Source: Bacillota bacterium
GTDB taxonomy: Bacteria > Bacillota > Sulfobacillia > RBS10-35 > JAJYVN01
DNA: 26,026 bases
Assembly: GCA_021791995.1 (NCBI GenBank)
Contig: JAJYVN010000010.1
Coordinates: 1-26,026, forward strand
Direction: 5' to 3'
The position numbers were made by a program, and so were the translations under genes. Shown piece by piece: positions 7,493 to 14,541 of this stretch (its first letter is position 1; every line of letters begins with the position of its first letter). Below the pieces are notes generated by a model. That model made no database searches and had not been told where the DNA came from. It saw only the letters and a list, made by a program, of their open reading frames with translations.

Positions 7493-8239
7493 ATGCGGCG
7501 CACGGGACGAATAGCAGTGTTTTTCCTGGGAGTTGCCGTTCTTTTCACCGGGACGACCGTTCGGGCACAGACGAGCCCAAACATGGCGCACCCTGTATAC
7601 TATGTCCAAACGCGCGAGCGGGCCGTGGCCCTCACCTTCGACGTGAGTTGGGGCGACAAGATGCTGCCAAAGGTGCTCGCTGTTCTGGGGAGCGAAAAGC
7701 AGCCTGCGACGTTCTTTCTTTCAGGACCGTGGGCAAAAACACATCCGCAGTCCGTTGCCGCGATCCGTGCCGCTGGCGGGGAAATCGGCAGCCACGGGCA
7801 GGCGCACGTGGATCTCGGTGACAAGCTACCATCCACCATTGCGGAAAATATCAGAGCCGCCGACTCGATCCTCCGCTCGTACACGGGCAGTCCCCTTCAC
7901 TTTTTCCGCCCGCCGAACGGGGACTGGAGCCCGCGGCTGATAGAGGTGGCACATACGTTTGGGTACGAGACCGTCATCTGGTCGATTGACTCCAGAGACT
8001 GGATGAATCCTGGCGTTACGGTCATCGAACAGCGCGTCTCCAACGGCGTCTTCCCTGGCGCCATCATCCTGCTGCACGCCAGCGACACCTGCACGCAAAC
8101 CGATCTCGCCCTGCCGGCAATCATCAAGGACGTTCGGAAGCAGGGGTATCGGTTGGTGACCCTCGGGGATCTGTGGCAGATGGGACCGGCCGGTCGCGAC
8201 GATCCGCGCGGAAGCGGGCACAAGCCGAATCTGAACTAG
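7493..8239 (+). CDS. pdaB: PdaB-like polysaccharide deacetylase (NodB domain)
   Basis: A 248-aa exported protein with a signal peptide or N-terminal anchor (RRTGRIAVFFLGVAVLFTGTTVRA) and one NodB/CE4 domain. The motifs are those of the PdaB (YbaN) sporulation subgroup: LTFDVSWGD with D50 in place of TFDDG, SHGQAH with metal ligands H101 and H105, RPPNGDW, SIDSRDWMNPGV, and LLHASDTCTQTD. PdaB is a sporulation protein needed to keep spores intact; the enzyme class removes acetyl groups from peptidoglycan sugars, but substrate and activity of this subgroup are uncertain. The ATG was chosen from GGGAGG about 8 bases upstream and from the signal peptide; the frame is open further 5', but that part covers tRNA-Ser. 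It is convergent with serS, sharing a CTAG at the two stop codons. Confidence 0.85.
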   Translation: MRRTGRIAVFFLGVAVLFTGTTVRAQTSPNMAHPVYYVQTRERAVALTFDVSWGDKMLPKVLAVLGSEKQPATFFLSGPWAKTHPQSVAAIRAAGGEIGSHGQAHVDLGDKLPSTIAENIRAADSILRSYTGSPLHFFRPPNGDWSPRLIEVAHTFGYETVIWSIDSRDWMNPGVTVIEQRVSNGVFPGAIILLHASDTCTQTDLALPAIIKDVRKQGYRLVTLGDLWQMGPAGRDDPRGSGHKPNLN

Positions 8240-9513
8240 GACAATAACTTCTGCCCCAAGATGTCCGCAAGCGGTTCGGGTAAGTGGATGCGGCCTTGCT
8301 CATCTTGGCCATTCTCCAAGACGGCCGCCAAACAGCGCCCCACGGCGAGCGCCGATCCGTTTAATGTGTGTACGAACTCCGGCTGCGCATTTGGGCTGCG
8401 GCGAAATCGGATGTTCGCCCGACGTGCCTGGAAGTCGGTGTAGTTGCTGCAGGAGGAGATCTCCACGTATCGACCGTAGCTTGGCATCCAGACTTCAAGA
8501 TCCAACTTGTTCGCCTGCGAGAATCCGAGATCGGCCGTGCACATCTGCACCACCTGATAGGGAAGCCCCAGTGCCTGCAAAACATCTTCCGCGTCCTGAA
8601 CGATCTCTGCCAGATGCGCGGTCGAGTCCTCTGGCTTTACGAAGTGGACCAACTCAACCTTGTCAAACTGATGTTGGCGAATCAATCCGCGGGTGTCGCG
8701 TCCCGCCGCTCCCGCTTCCGAGCGCCAGCATGGGGTGAATGCGACATGCCGGATTGGCAGTGCTTCGGGCGGCAGGATCTCATCGCGGTAGAGATTGGTT
8801 ACTGGAACCTCGGCGGTGGGCACGAGCCAGAGATCGTGTCCCCGCAGTTGGAACGCATCTTCGCCGAACTTGGGAAGGTTGCCGGTTCCCAACATGCTCT
8901 CGCTATTGACGAGGAAGGGGGGGAGGATCTCCACGCAACCGTGCCGCTCGATGTGCAGTTTCAGCATGAACGTGGGCAGGGCGCGCTCAAGGGCGGCACC
9001 TGCCCCGCGGAAGATGGAGAATCGAGCACCGCTGATCTTGCCGGCGCGCTCAAAATCTAGAAGCCCCAAGTCCCGACCGATATCCCAATGCGGTTTGGGC
9101 GGAACGCGGAATTGGGGCGGTTCTCCCCAGCGCCGAACCACCACATTGTCCGCTTCCGATCGACCGACCGGAACATGTGACGACGGCAAGTTCGGCACGC
9201 GCAGGAGCGCCTCATGAAGCTCTGCCTCCAAGCCGCGTACCCTTTCCTCTAGCCCCTTGATCCGCTGCGACAGCTCTTTCAGCTCGGTGCGTTGCTCCGG
9301 TCTCGGATTACCGCCACGAACACCACGCCCGATCGTTGCGGAAACGCTGTTCTGTTCCGCGCGCATCCTCTCGAGTTCCGTCAGCGATGCGCGCCACTCG
9401 GCATCCCGAGAAATCGCAGCCTGCAGCGCCTCTTCGGCGCCCGGCTCGCCTTTACTCGCAATGCCTCTCCGGATCCCTTCCGGGTCCTGCCGAATCTGCC
9501 GCAACTCCAGCAA
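8236..9513 (-). CDS. serS: Seryl-tRNA synthetase
   Basis: A 425-aa class II aminoacyl-tRNA synthetase that charges tRNA-Ser; the length is typical. An N-terminal coiled-coil arm (about 30-100) contacts the long variable arm of tRNA-Ser. Motif 2 is FRSEAGAAGRDTRGLIRQHQ and the serine/ATP site includes EISSCSNYTDFQARR. The TTG at 9513 was chosen because AGGAGA lies about 6 bases before it and the product then starts MLELRQIRQDPEG, as in the family; the frame is open further upstream, but that part overlaps pdxT. It follows pdxT by 14 bases, so it is probably the last gene of pdxS-pdxT-serS. No T-box leader was seen in front of it. Confidence 0.96.
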   Translation of the reverse strand: MLELRQIRQDPEGIRRGIASKGEPGAEEALQAAISRDAEWRASLTELERMRAEQNSVSATIGRGVRGGNPRPEQRTELKELSQRIKGLEERVRGLEAELHEALLRVPNLPSSHVPVGRSEADNVVVRRWGEPPQFRVPPKPHWDIGRDLGLLDFERAGKISGARFSIFRGAGAALERALPTFMLKLHIERHGCVEILPPFLVNSESMLGTGNLPKFGEDAFQLRGHDLWLVPTAEVPVTNLYRDEILPPEALPIRHVAFTPCWRSEAGAAGRDTRGLIRQHQFDKVELVHFVKPEDSTAHLAEIVQDAEDVLQALGLPYQVVQMCTADLGFSQANKLDLEVWMPSYGRYVEISSCSNYTDFQARRANIRFRRSPNAQPEFVHTLNGSALAVGRCLAAVLENGQDEQGRIHLPEPLADILGQKLLS

Positions 9514-9527
9514 CGCAACTCTCCTCT

Positions 9528-10115
9528 TCACTCGGGCGCCATTGCAGAGGATGCCAGCGAGACGAAGTACTGGTGGATTCGCGTATCGTTTGTCAGTTCC
9601 GGATGGAACGAGCATCCCAGGATCTTGCCTTTCTGGATGAGGACGGGATGCCCCCCGTGCTGCGCCAATACATCCACCCTATCAGAAACCTGCTCCACAA
9701 GCGGCGCCCGGATGAAGACCGCACGCACCGGAGGCGGACCGAGAACCGGAACATCAATCTTCGTCTCAAAGCTGTCCACCTGGCGACCATAGGCATTGCG
9801 ACGCACCCTGACCGGAAGCAGGCCTAGCCGTGGCTGCTGCGACCCAACAATGTTGTCCGCCAAGAGAATGAGTCCCGCACAGGTCCCGAGAATACCCAAT
9901 CCCTCACGGGCAGCGGCGATGATGGCTTGGTCCACCTCATATTCCACCATGAGCCGCCCTATCGTGGTGCTCTCTCCCCCAGGGAGAATCAAGCCCTGCA
10001 ATCCCGCGACATGCGCCGGTCTGGTTACCATCCGTGCCTCAGTGCCAAGGACGCGCAACACGTCAAGATGCTCTCGCACATCACCCTGAAGGGCCAGGAC
10101 TCCAATCTTCACCAC
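9528..10115 (-). CDS. pdxT: Pyridoxal 5'-phosphate synthase glutaminase subunit PdxT
   Basis: A 195-aa class I glutaminase that releases ammonia from glutamine for PdxS. Visible are PGGEST (45-50), the nucleophile C79 in GTCAGL, and the catalytic pair H171 and E173 in HPEL. The length is normal. It starts with GTG two bases after the pdxS stop codon, so translation is probably coupled; no strong ribosome binding site precedes it. It forms the ribose-5-phosphate-dependent vitamin B6 pathway with PdxS. Confidence 0.97.
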   Translation of the reverse strand: MVKIGVLALQGDVREHLDVLRVLGTEARMVTRPAHVAGLQGLILPGGESTTIGRLMVEYEVDQAIIAAAREGLGILGTCAGLILLADNIVGSQQPRLGLLPVRVRRNAYGRQVDSFETKIDVPVLGPPPVRAVFIRAPLVEQVSDRVDVLAQHGGHPVLIQKGKILGCSFHPELTNDTRIHQYFVSLASSAMAPE

Positions 10116-10117
10116 TG

Positions 10118-11008
10118 CTACCAGCCACGCTCCTGCATGCGGTCAGGGGCTGCCACCGTGGACATTTCCAAGCCCCGCATTGCCTCACCCAGGTTGCGAC
10201 TGACCTCAAGGAGGACCTGGGGGTCCTGATAGTGTGTTGTCGCACGCACAATCGCCTTGGCACGAGCGAGTGGATCACTGGACTTGAACACGCCAGAACC
10301 CACGAAAATGCCATCGCACCCTAGCTGCATCAGAAGGGATGCGTCGGCAGGCGTGGCAACTCCCCCGGCCGCAAAGTTGACCACGGGCAATCGACCAAGC
10401 TCACGAACCTCCCGAAGCAACTCGAGTGGAGCTCCCCAGTCACGGGTGAGCACGACCAGTTCGGCGTCGCTGCTGTTCCGAACTTGGCGGATTTGCTCCG
10501 ATACCAACCGAACGTGGCGGATTGCCTCGACAATGTTGCCCGTCCCCGGCTCTCCCTTGGTCCGGATCATAGCAGCCCCTTCCGCAATGCGGCGCAACGC
10601 CTCGCCAAGGTCCTTGGCACCGCATACAAACGGAACCGCAAAGGTGTGCTTATCGATGTGATAACGCTCGTCGGCGGGAGTCAGGACCTCGCTCTCATCG
10701 ATGTAATCGATGCCGAGTGCCGCCAGCACCTGGGCCTCCGCGAAGTGCCCCAGTCGAACCTTGCCCATCACCGGAATCGTGACGGCGACGCAAATCTGCT
10801 CCACGATCGCGGGGTCTGCCATGCGCGCCACGCCGCCTTGCGCGCGCACGTCGGCTGGCACGCGCTCAAGAGCCATCACGGCAACCGCTCCCGCCTCCTC
10901 TGCGATCTTGGCCTGTTCTGGTGTCGTCACGTCCATGATGACGCCACCTTTCAGCATGTCGGCGAGGCCTTTCTTCAGTCGCCATGTGCCCCGATTTACG
11001 TCTTCCAT
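10118..11008 (-). CDS. pdxS: Pyridoxal 5'-phosphate synthase subunit PdxS
   Basis: A 296-aa (beta/alpha)8 barrel that makes pyridoxal 5'-phosphate from ribose 5-phosphate, glyceraldehyde 3-phosphate and ammonia delivered by PdxT. Active-site residues are visible: D26 (GGVIMDV), K83 (MGKVRLGHF) and K151 (RTKGEPGTG, which also binds phosphate). ATG at 11008 was chosen because AGGAGG lies 9 bases upstream and the product starts, like the family, just before TWRLKKGLADMLKGG; the frame is open further but without homology. It is the first gene of the pdxST-serS operon. The nearby order (gyrA, then pdxST-serS) resembles Bacilli but lacks guaB and dacA. Confidence 0.97.
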   Translation of the reverse strand: MEDVNRGTWRLKKGLADMLKGGVIMDVTTPEQAKIAEEAGAVAVMALERVPADVRAQGGVARMADPAIVEQICVAVTIPVMGKVRLGHFAEAQVLAALGIDYIDESEVLTPADERYHIDKHTFAVPFVCGAKDLGEALRRIAEGAAMIRTKGEPGTGNIVEAIRHVRLVSEQIRQVRNSSDAELVVLTRDWGAPLELLREVRELGRLPVVNFAAGGVATPADASLLMQLGCDGIFVGSGVFKSSDPLARAKAIVRATTHYQDPQVLLEVSRNLGEAMRGLEMSTVAAPDRMQERGW

Positions 11009-11408
11009 CGAAATCCGCCTCCTGGGTGTAACCAAACAAACGAAGCACCCCGTCGGCAGGTGCCAGACGTGGCCAGCACGTATCGTATCACAAGAGCACG
11101 CACTAGGTGATGGTAGGCTGTATGGGGTGCGGGAACAGAAAGGGTCCTCTCGCGTCTTCTCAATACCCGCAGGATTTTGTGGACGGACGAGGACCCGCGA
11201 TGACGGCAGCGGTTTCCGCTGCACACAGGAAGGGAGATGATGGCTTGGCTGGGACCAGCGGGATCAGGCCTTGGGCATGCAGTCCGTCGTCGGCGGTCGT
11301 GGTTGGGTTCCTGGACCCAAAGACGTCGTCCCATTTCGCCATTGCGTGTGGGGGGGGGAATGGCCGATGGCCGCTACCCCAAGGTGGCGGTCTCGCTGCC
11401 GTGCTCCG
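11009..11408. other. Divergent pdxS-plsC intergenic region with RNA-like structure
   Basis: These 400 bases contain the pdxS leader and then, on the plus strand, a string of inverted repeats before plsC: GGGTCCTC (11142-11149) with GAGGACCC (11189-11196), CAGCGG-TTT-CCGCTG (11207-11221), GCTG-GGAC-CAGC (near 11247), and TTGGGT (11303-11308) with ACCCAA (11315-11320). A run of G lies at about 11349-11357. Open frames here have no recognisable product. I cannot match the region to a known riboswitch or stable RNA. Confidence 0.45.
11082..11090 (-). promoter_or_regulatory. Possible extended -10 promoter for pdxS
   Basis: On the minus strand, TGATACGAT (11082-11090) matches the extended -10 pattern TGnTAnnAT, about 70 bases before pdxS. 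No convincing -35 box is present at 17 bases. Confidence 0.3.
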
Positions 11409-12002
11409 ATGATTCCCGAGAAAACACGACGCATCTCGTTGCTGTACTGGGCATGCCGACAGGTTCTTCGCTTCTATCTCGGTGTGCTGTGTCCGCTCAA
11501 GGTTTGCGGCGAACCACTTCCGGAGGGACCATTCATTCTTTCGATGAATCACCGGAGTGCATTAGATATGTTCATGTACATGGTGATTCTGGATAAACCC
11601 ATCAAGTTTCTAACCAAGCGTGAACTCTTGTCCATCCCGGTCCTCGGCCCCATCCTGCGCCGCTGGTGCATCCCCGTGGACCGCGGGCATTACGATCGGC
11701 AGGCGCTTGAGCGGGCAACCGCAGCGCTTCGGCAGGGATACGTTGTGTCGGTATTCCCAGAAGGAACCCGCCACCGGGAACTGGCTGAACAGGGGCATGG
11801 TGGAGCGGTGCTGATGGCCGCCCGGGCAGGGGTTCCCATCGTTCCAGGGGGCATTACGGGTTCCTACCACATCTTCCGCGGGATCACCGTTCGCATCGGT
11901 GCCCCCATGCGGTTTGCTGGAAGACTCGATCGGCAAGAGCGTCTTGCAAGTACCGCCCAGTTGATGCAGCAGATCCGGTCCCTGATGGCAGGGACCGGTT
12001 GA
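11409..12002 (+). CDS. plsC: 1-acyl-sn-glycerol-3-phosphate acyltransferase (PlsC family)
   Basis: A 197-aa membrane-associated acyltransferase that makes phosphatidic acid from lysophosphatidic acid using acyl-CoA or acyl-ACP. The catalytic motif HX4D is H48-D53 in NHRSALD; the substrate-binding motif FPEGTRHR starts at 116, and VPIVPGG at about 143-149 is the fourth motif. One hydrophobic segment lies near the N-terminus (about 10-30). The length is usual for short PlsC. Start uncertain: ATG 11409 fits the family N-terminus but has little ribosome binding site; ATG 11367, 14 codons upstream, follows a G-run. It stands alone on the plus strand between gyrA and pdxS, facing the replication fork. 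Other members of the PlsC superfamily act on other acceptors, so the substrate is inferred. Confidence 0.88.
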   Translation: MIPEKTRRISLLYWACRQVLRFYLGVLCPLKVCGEPLPEGPFILSMNHRSALDMFMYMVILDKPIKFLTKRELLSIPVLGPILRRWCIPVDRGHYDRQALERATAALRQGYVVSVFPEGTRHRELAEQGHGGAVLMAARAGVPIVPGGITGSYHIFRGITVRIGAPMRFAGRLDRQERLASTAQLMQQIRSLMAGTG

Positions 12003-12006
12003 CCCA

Positions 12007-12048
12007 GAGGAATAGGGCTCGCCCGCAAGCCAACAACCACTATTCCTC
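12007..12048. terminator. Hairpin between plsC and gyrA
   Basis: GAGGAATAG (12007-12015) pairs with CTATTCCTC (12040-12048), with an inner stem GGCT/AGCC (12016-12019 and 12028-12031). It fills the 37-base convergent gap and includes the gyrA stop codon. No T-run follows on either strand. Confidence 0.4.
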
Positions 12049-14523
12049 GACGAGTTCGGCTTCGCCACCGCCAGGCAACGCGGCTACAGCGACGAGCGTG
12101 TCGTCCTTGTCAAGCCGCATGAGCGTGACGCCCGTGGCAGATCGACCCTGTCGGGAAATCCCATCCACCCGCTGACGCGTTAGAATGCCCTGCGCGGAAA
12201 TCAGCATCACTTCGTCGGTCGGATGAACGACACGGAGCGCTACCAGGCGGCCGCTGCGTTGACTCAGGCGTAACGCGCGTACCCCCTGTCCGCCTCTGTG
12301 GTGCAGAGGGAAGTCCTGAACGCGTGTTCGCTTACCGATTCCACCCTCGGAAACCAACAGCACGTCGGCATCCGCTTCGGCCACGGATAATCCGATCACA
12401 AGGTCTCCATCCGCCAAGCGCATGGCCCGCACTCCTCGCGCGGTTCGGCCCATGACGCGGATCTCCCCCACGCCAAAACGGATCACTCGACCCTTAGTGC
12501 TCCCCGCAAGGATCTCCTCGTCTTCGCGGCACAACCGCACCGAGATCAACCGATCCCCTTCGCCGAGGTCGATGGCGATGATGCCGCTCCGGCGCACGTT
12601 TGCAAGGGCGCTCAGAGGGATGCGCTTCATGTAGCCCGCCTGCGTTGCGCAAATCAGGTACCGAGGTGCTTCCTCGGCCGGATCTGTGTCCCCCTCCGCG
12701 CGGGCATCCCGGAGTGGGATCACCGCGCTTAAGCGCTCCCCTTCTGTCAACGCGAGGACGTTAATGGCGGCCGTCCCCCGCGACGTGCGAGAACCCTCTG
12801 GAATTTCGTGTACGCGGAGTCGGAAGACCCGCCCAAGCGTTGTGAAGAAGTAGGCATAGTCCCGCGTATTGGCGCTGAAGAGCTGCGTTACAAAATCGTT
12901 TTCGCGCATGGAAGTGGCCGTAATCCCCCGGCCCCCCCGCCCCTGACTCCGATACGTTTCGAGCGGTAGGCGTTTGACGTACCCAGCGTGCGTAACGGTC
13001 ACGGCAACGGTCTCGGAGGTGATCTCTTCCTCTAACTCGGTATCCTCTGCCTCTTCATCAAGAATCTCCGTCTTGCGCTTATCCCCATAGCGCTCCGCAA
13101 CCTCACGTAGCTCACTCTTGATGACGGCGAGCAGTTCCGCCTCGGAGGCGAGGATCGCCTTGAGGCGCGCGATCAGTTCGTCCAGCGCGCGGAGTTCTTC
13201 TTCGAGCTTTTCCCGCTCCAGACCGGTCAATTGCACCAGACGCATGTCGAGAATTGCGTCTGCCTGGACCTCGCTCAGTCCAAAGTGTTCTTGGAGGCCA
13301 TCCCGAGCCTCGGCGCGTGTTTGGCTAGCTCGGATGAGGGCAATCACTTCTTCGAGGCGTGAGAGCGCGATTAGTAACCCGCGTAAAATCTCTGCTCTCT
13401 TCTCCGCGCGTTCAAGGTCAAAGCGCGTCCTCCGGAGTACCACGTCCCGCTGGTGCTGAATATAATGCTCGAGCACCCGTTTCAGGGAGAGAACGACAGG
13501 CCGATCGTTCACCAGAGCCAGCATCCGTGTACTCCATGTCTGCTGGAGGGGGGTCTCGCGGTACAGGCGTCGCAGAAGCAGACCCGCGTCCGCACCACGC
13601 TGAATGTCGATGACCACACGCATCCCGTGCCGATCACTCTCATCCGTGAGACCAGACACACCATCCAATCGCTTTTCCTTGCAAAGCGCGGCAATACGCT
13701 CAATCAATGCCGACTTCTTGGTCCGAAACGGAATCTCGGTAATCACAATCTCGCTGCGATCGTTCTTCTTGGTGACGACCTCCGCACGGCCACGGAGGGT
13801 GAACTTCCCGCGCCCGGTCTCATATGCTTCGCGGATTCCCCTACGTCCGAGGATGATTCCCCCCGTTGGGAAGTCCGGTCCCTTGATGAAGCGCTGGAGG
13901 TCGGCGAGCTGAAGTTGGGGGTTATCGATCAATGCGGTTGTGGCAGCGATCACCTCACGGAGATTGTGCGGCGGTATGTCGGTGCTCATGCCAACCGCGA
14001 TTCCAAGGGCCCCATTGCACAGGAGACTTGGAAAGCGCGCCGGAAGGACGCGGGGTTCCGTGGTGTTATCGTCATAATTTGGAACGAAGTCAACGGTGTT
14101 TTTATCAATGTCGGCAAGCAACTCACCTGCCACCTGGGAGAGCCGCGCCTCGGTGTATCGCATGGCCGCGGGTGGATCACCATCTACCGAGCCAAAATTG
14201 CCGTGCCCATCCACGAGGGGATAACGCTGCGCGAAGTCCTGCGCAAGGTGGACCAGAGACTCATACACCGCTACATCTCCATGGGGGTGGTAGTTGCCGA
14301 TCACCTCGCCCACCGTCTTGGCGCTTTTGCGGTACCCATGCTCGTGCGTATTCCTTGCGACGTGCATTGCGTAAAGAATGCGCCGTTGCACGGGCAGCAG
14401 TCCATCGCGGACGTCCGGCAATGCCCGCTGGGTGATGACGGACATGGCGTAGTCGATGTATGACTGCTGGAGCTGGTCCGCAACGTCGACATCGCTGATG
14501 CGCGGGGCTTCTGGTTCAGCCAT
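12040..14523 (-). CDS. gyrA: DNA gyrase subunit A
   Basis: An 827-aa breakage-reunion subunit of gyrase, which introduces negative supercoils. The N-terminal winged-helix/tower part carries the catalytic tyrosine Y123 in AAMRYTEARL. The C-terminal beta-pinwheel carries the GyrA box QGRGGRG, which distinguishes it from topoisomerase IV ParC. In the quinolone-resistance region, HPHGDVAVYES has V84 where Escherichia coli has S83, while E88 keeps the acidic residue of the D87 position. An ATG start follows GAGGAG by 9 bases and lies 18 bases after gyrB, so the two are co-transcribed. The C-terminus is acidic (AELVEE), as often in GyrA. Confidence 0.98.
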   Translation of the reverse strand: MAEPEAPRISDVDVADQLQQSYIDYAMSVITQRALPDVRDGLLPVQRRILYAMHVARNTHEHGYRKSAKTVGEVIGNYHPHGDVAVYESLVHLAQDFAQRYPLVDGHGNFGSVDGDPPAAMRYTEARLSQVAGELLADIDKNTVDFVPNYDDNTTEPRVLPARFPSLLCNGALGIAVGMSTDIPPHNLREVIAATTALIDNPQLQLADLQRFIKGPDFPTGGIILGRRGIREAYETGRGKFTLRGRAEVVTKKNDRSEIVITEIPFRTKKSALIERIAALCKEKRLDGVSGLTDESDRHGMRVVIDIQRGADAGLLLRRLYRETPLQQTWSTRMLALVNDRPVVLSLKRVLEHYIQHQRDVVLRRTRFDLERAEKRAEILRGLLIALSRLEEVIALIRASQTRAEARDGLQEHFGLSEVQADAILDMRLVQLTGLEREKLEEELRALDELIARLKAILASEAELLAVIKSELREVAERYGDKRKTEILDEEAEDTELEEEITSETVAVTVTHAGYVKRLPLETYRSQGRGGRGITATSMRENDFVTQLFSANTRDYAYFFTTLGRVFRLRVHEIPEGSRTSRGTAAINVLALTEGERLSAVIPLRDARAEGDTDPAEEAPRYLICATQAGYMKRIPLSALANVRRSGIIAIDLGEGDRLISVRLCREDEEILAGSTKGRVIRFGVGEIRVMGRTARGVRAMRLADGDLVIGLSVAEADADVLLVSEGGIGKRTRVQDFPLHHRGGQGVRALRLSQRSGRLVALRVVHPTDEVMLISAQGILTRQRVDGISRQGRSATGVTLMRLDKDDTLVAVAALPGGGEAELVEE

Positions 14524-14541
14524 CTCGGCACACTCCTCGTC

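Noticed and set aside
11100..11408. T-box, SRP RNA or RNase P RNA before plsC
   Set aside because: The T-box core (GGTGGnACCGCG), the SRP tip (GGTCCGGAAGGAAGCAGC) and conserved RNase P RNA segments are all absent.
13453..14463. Plus-strand ORF of 336 codons opposite gyrA
   Set aside because: It mirrors the conserved gyrA coding strand and shows no domain or ribosome binding site.
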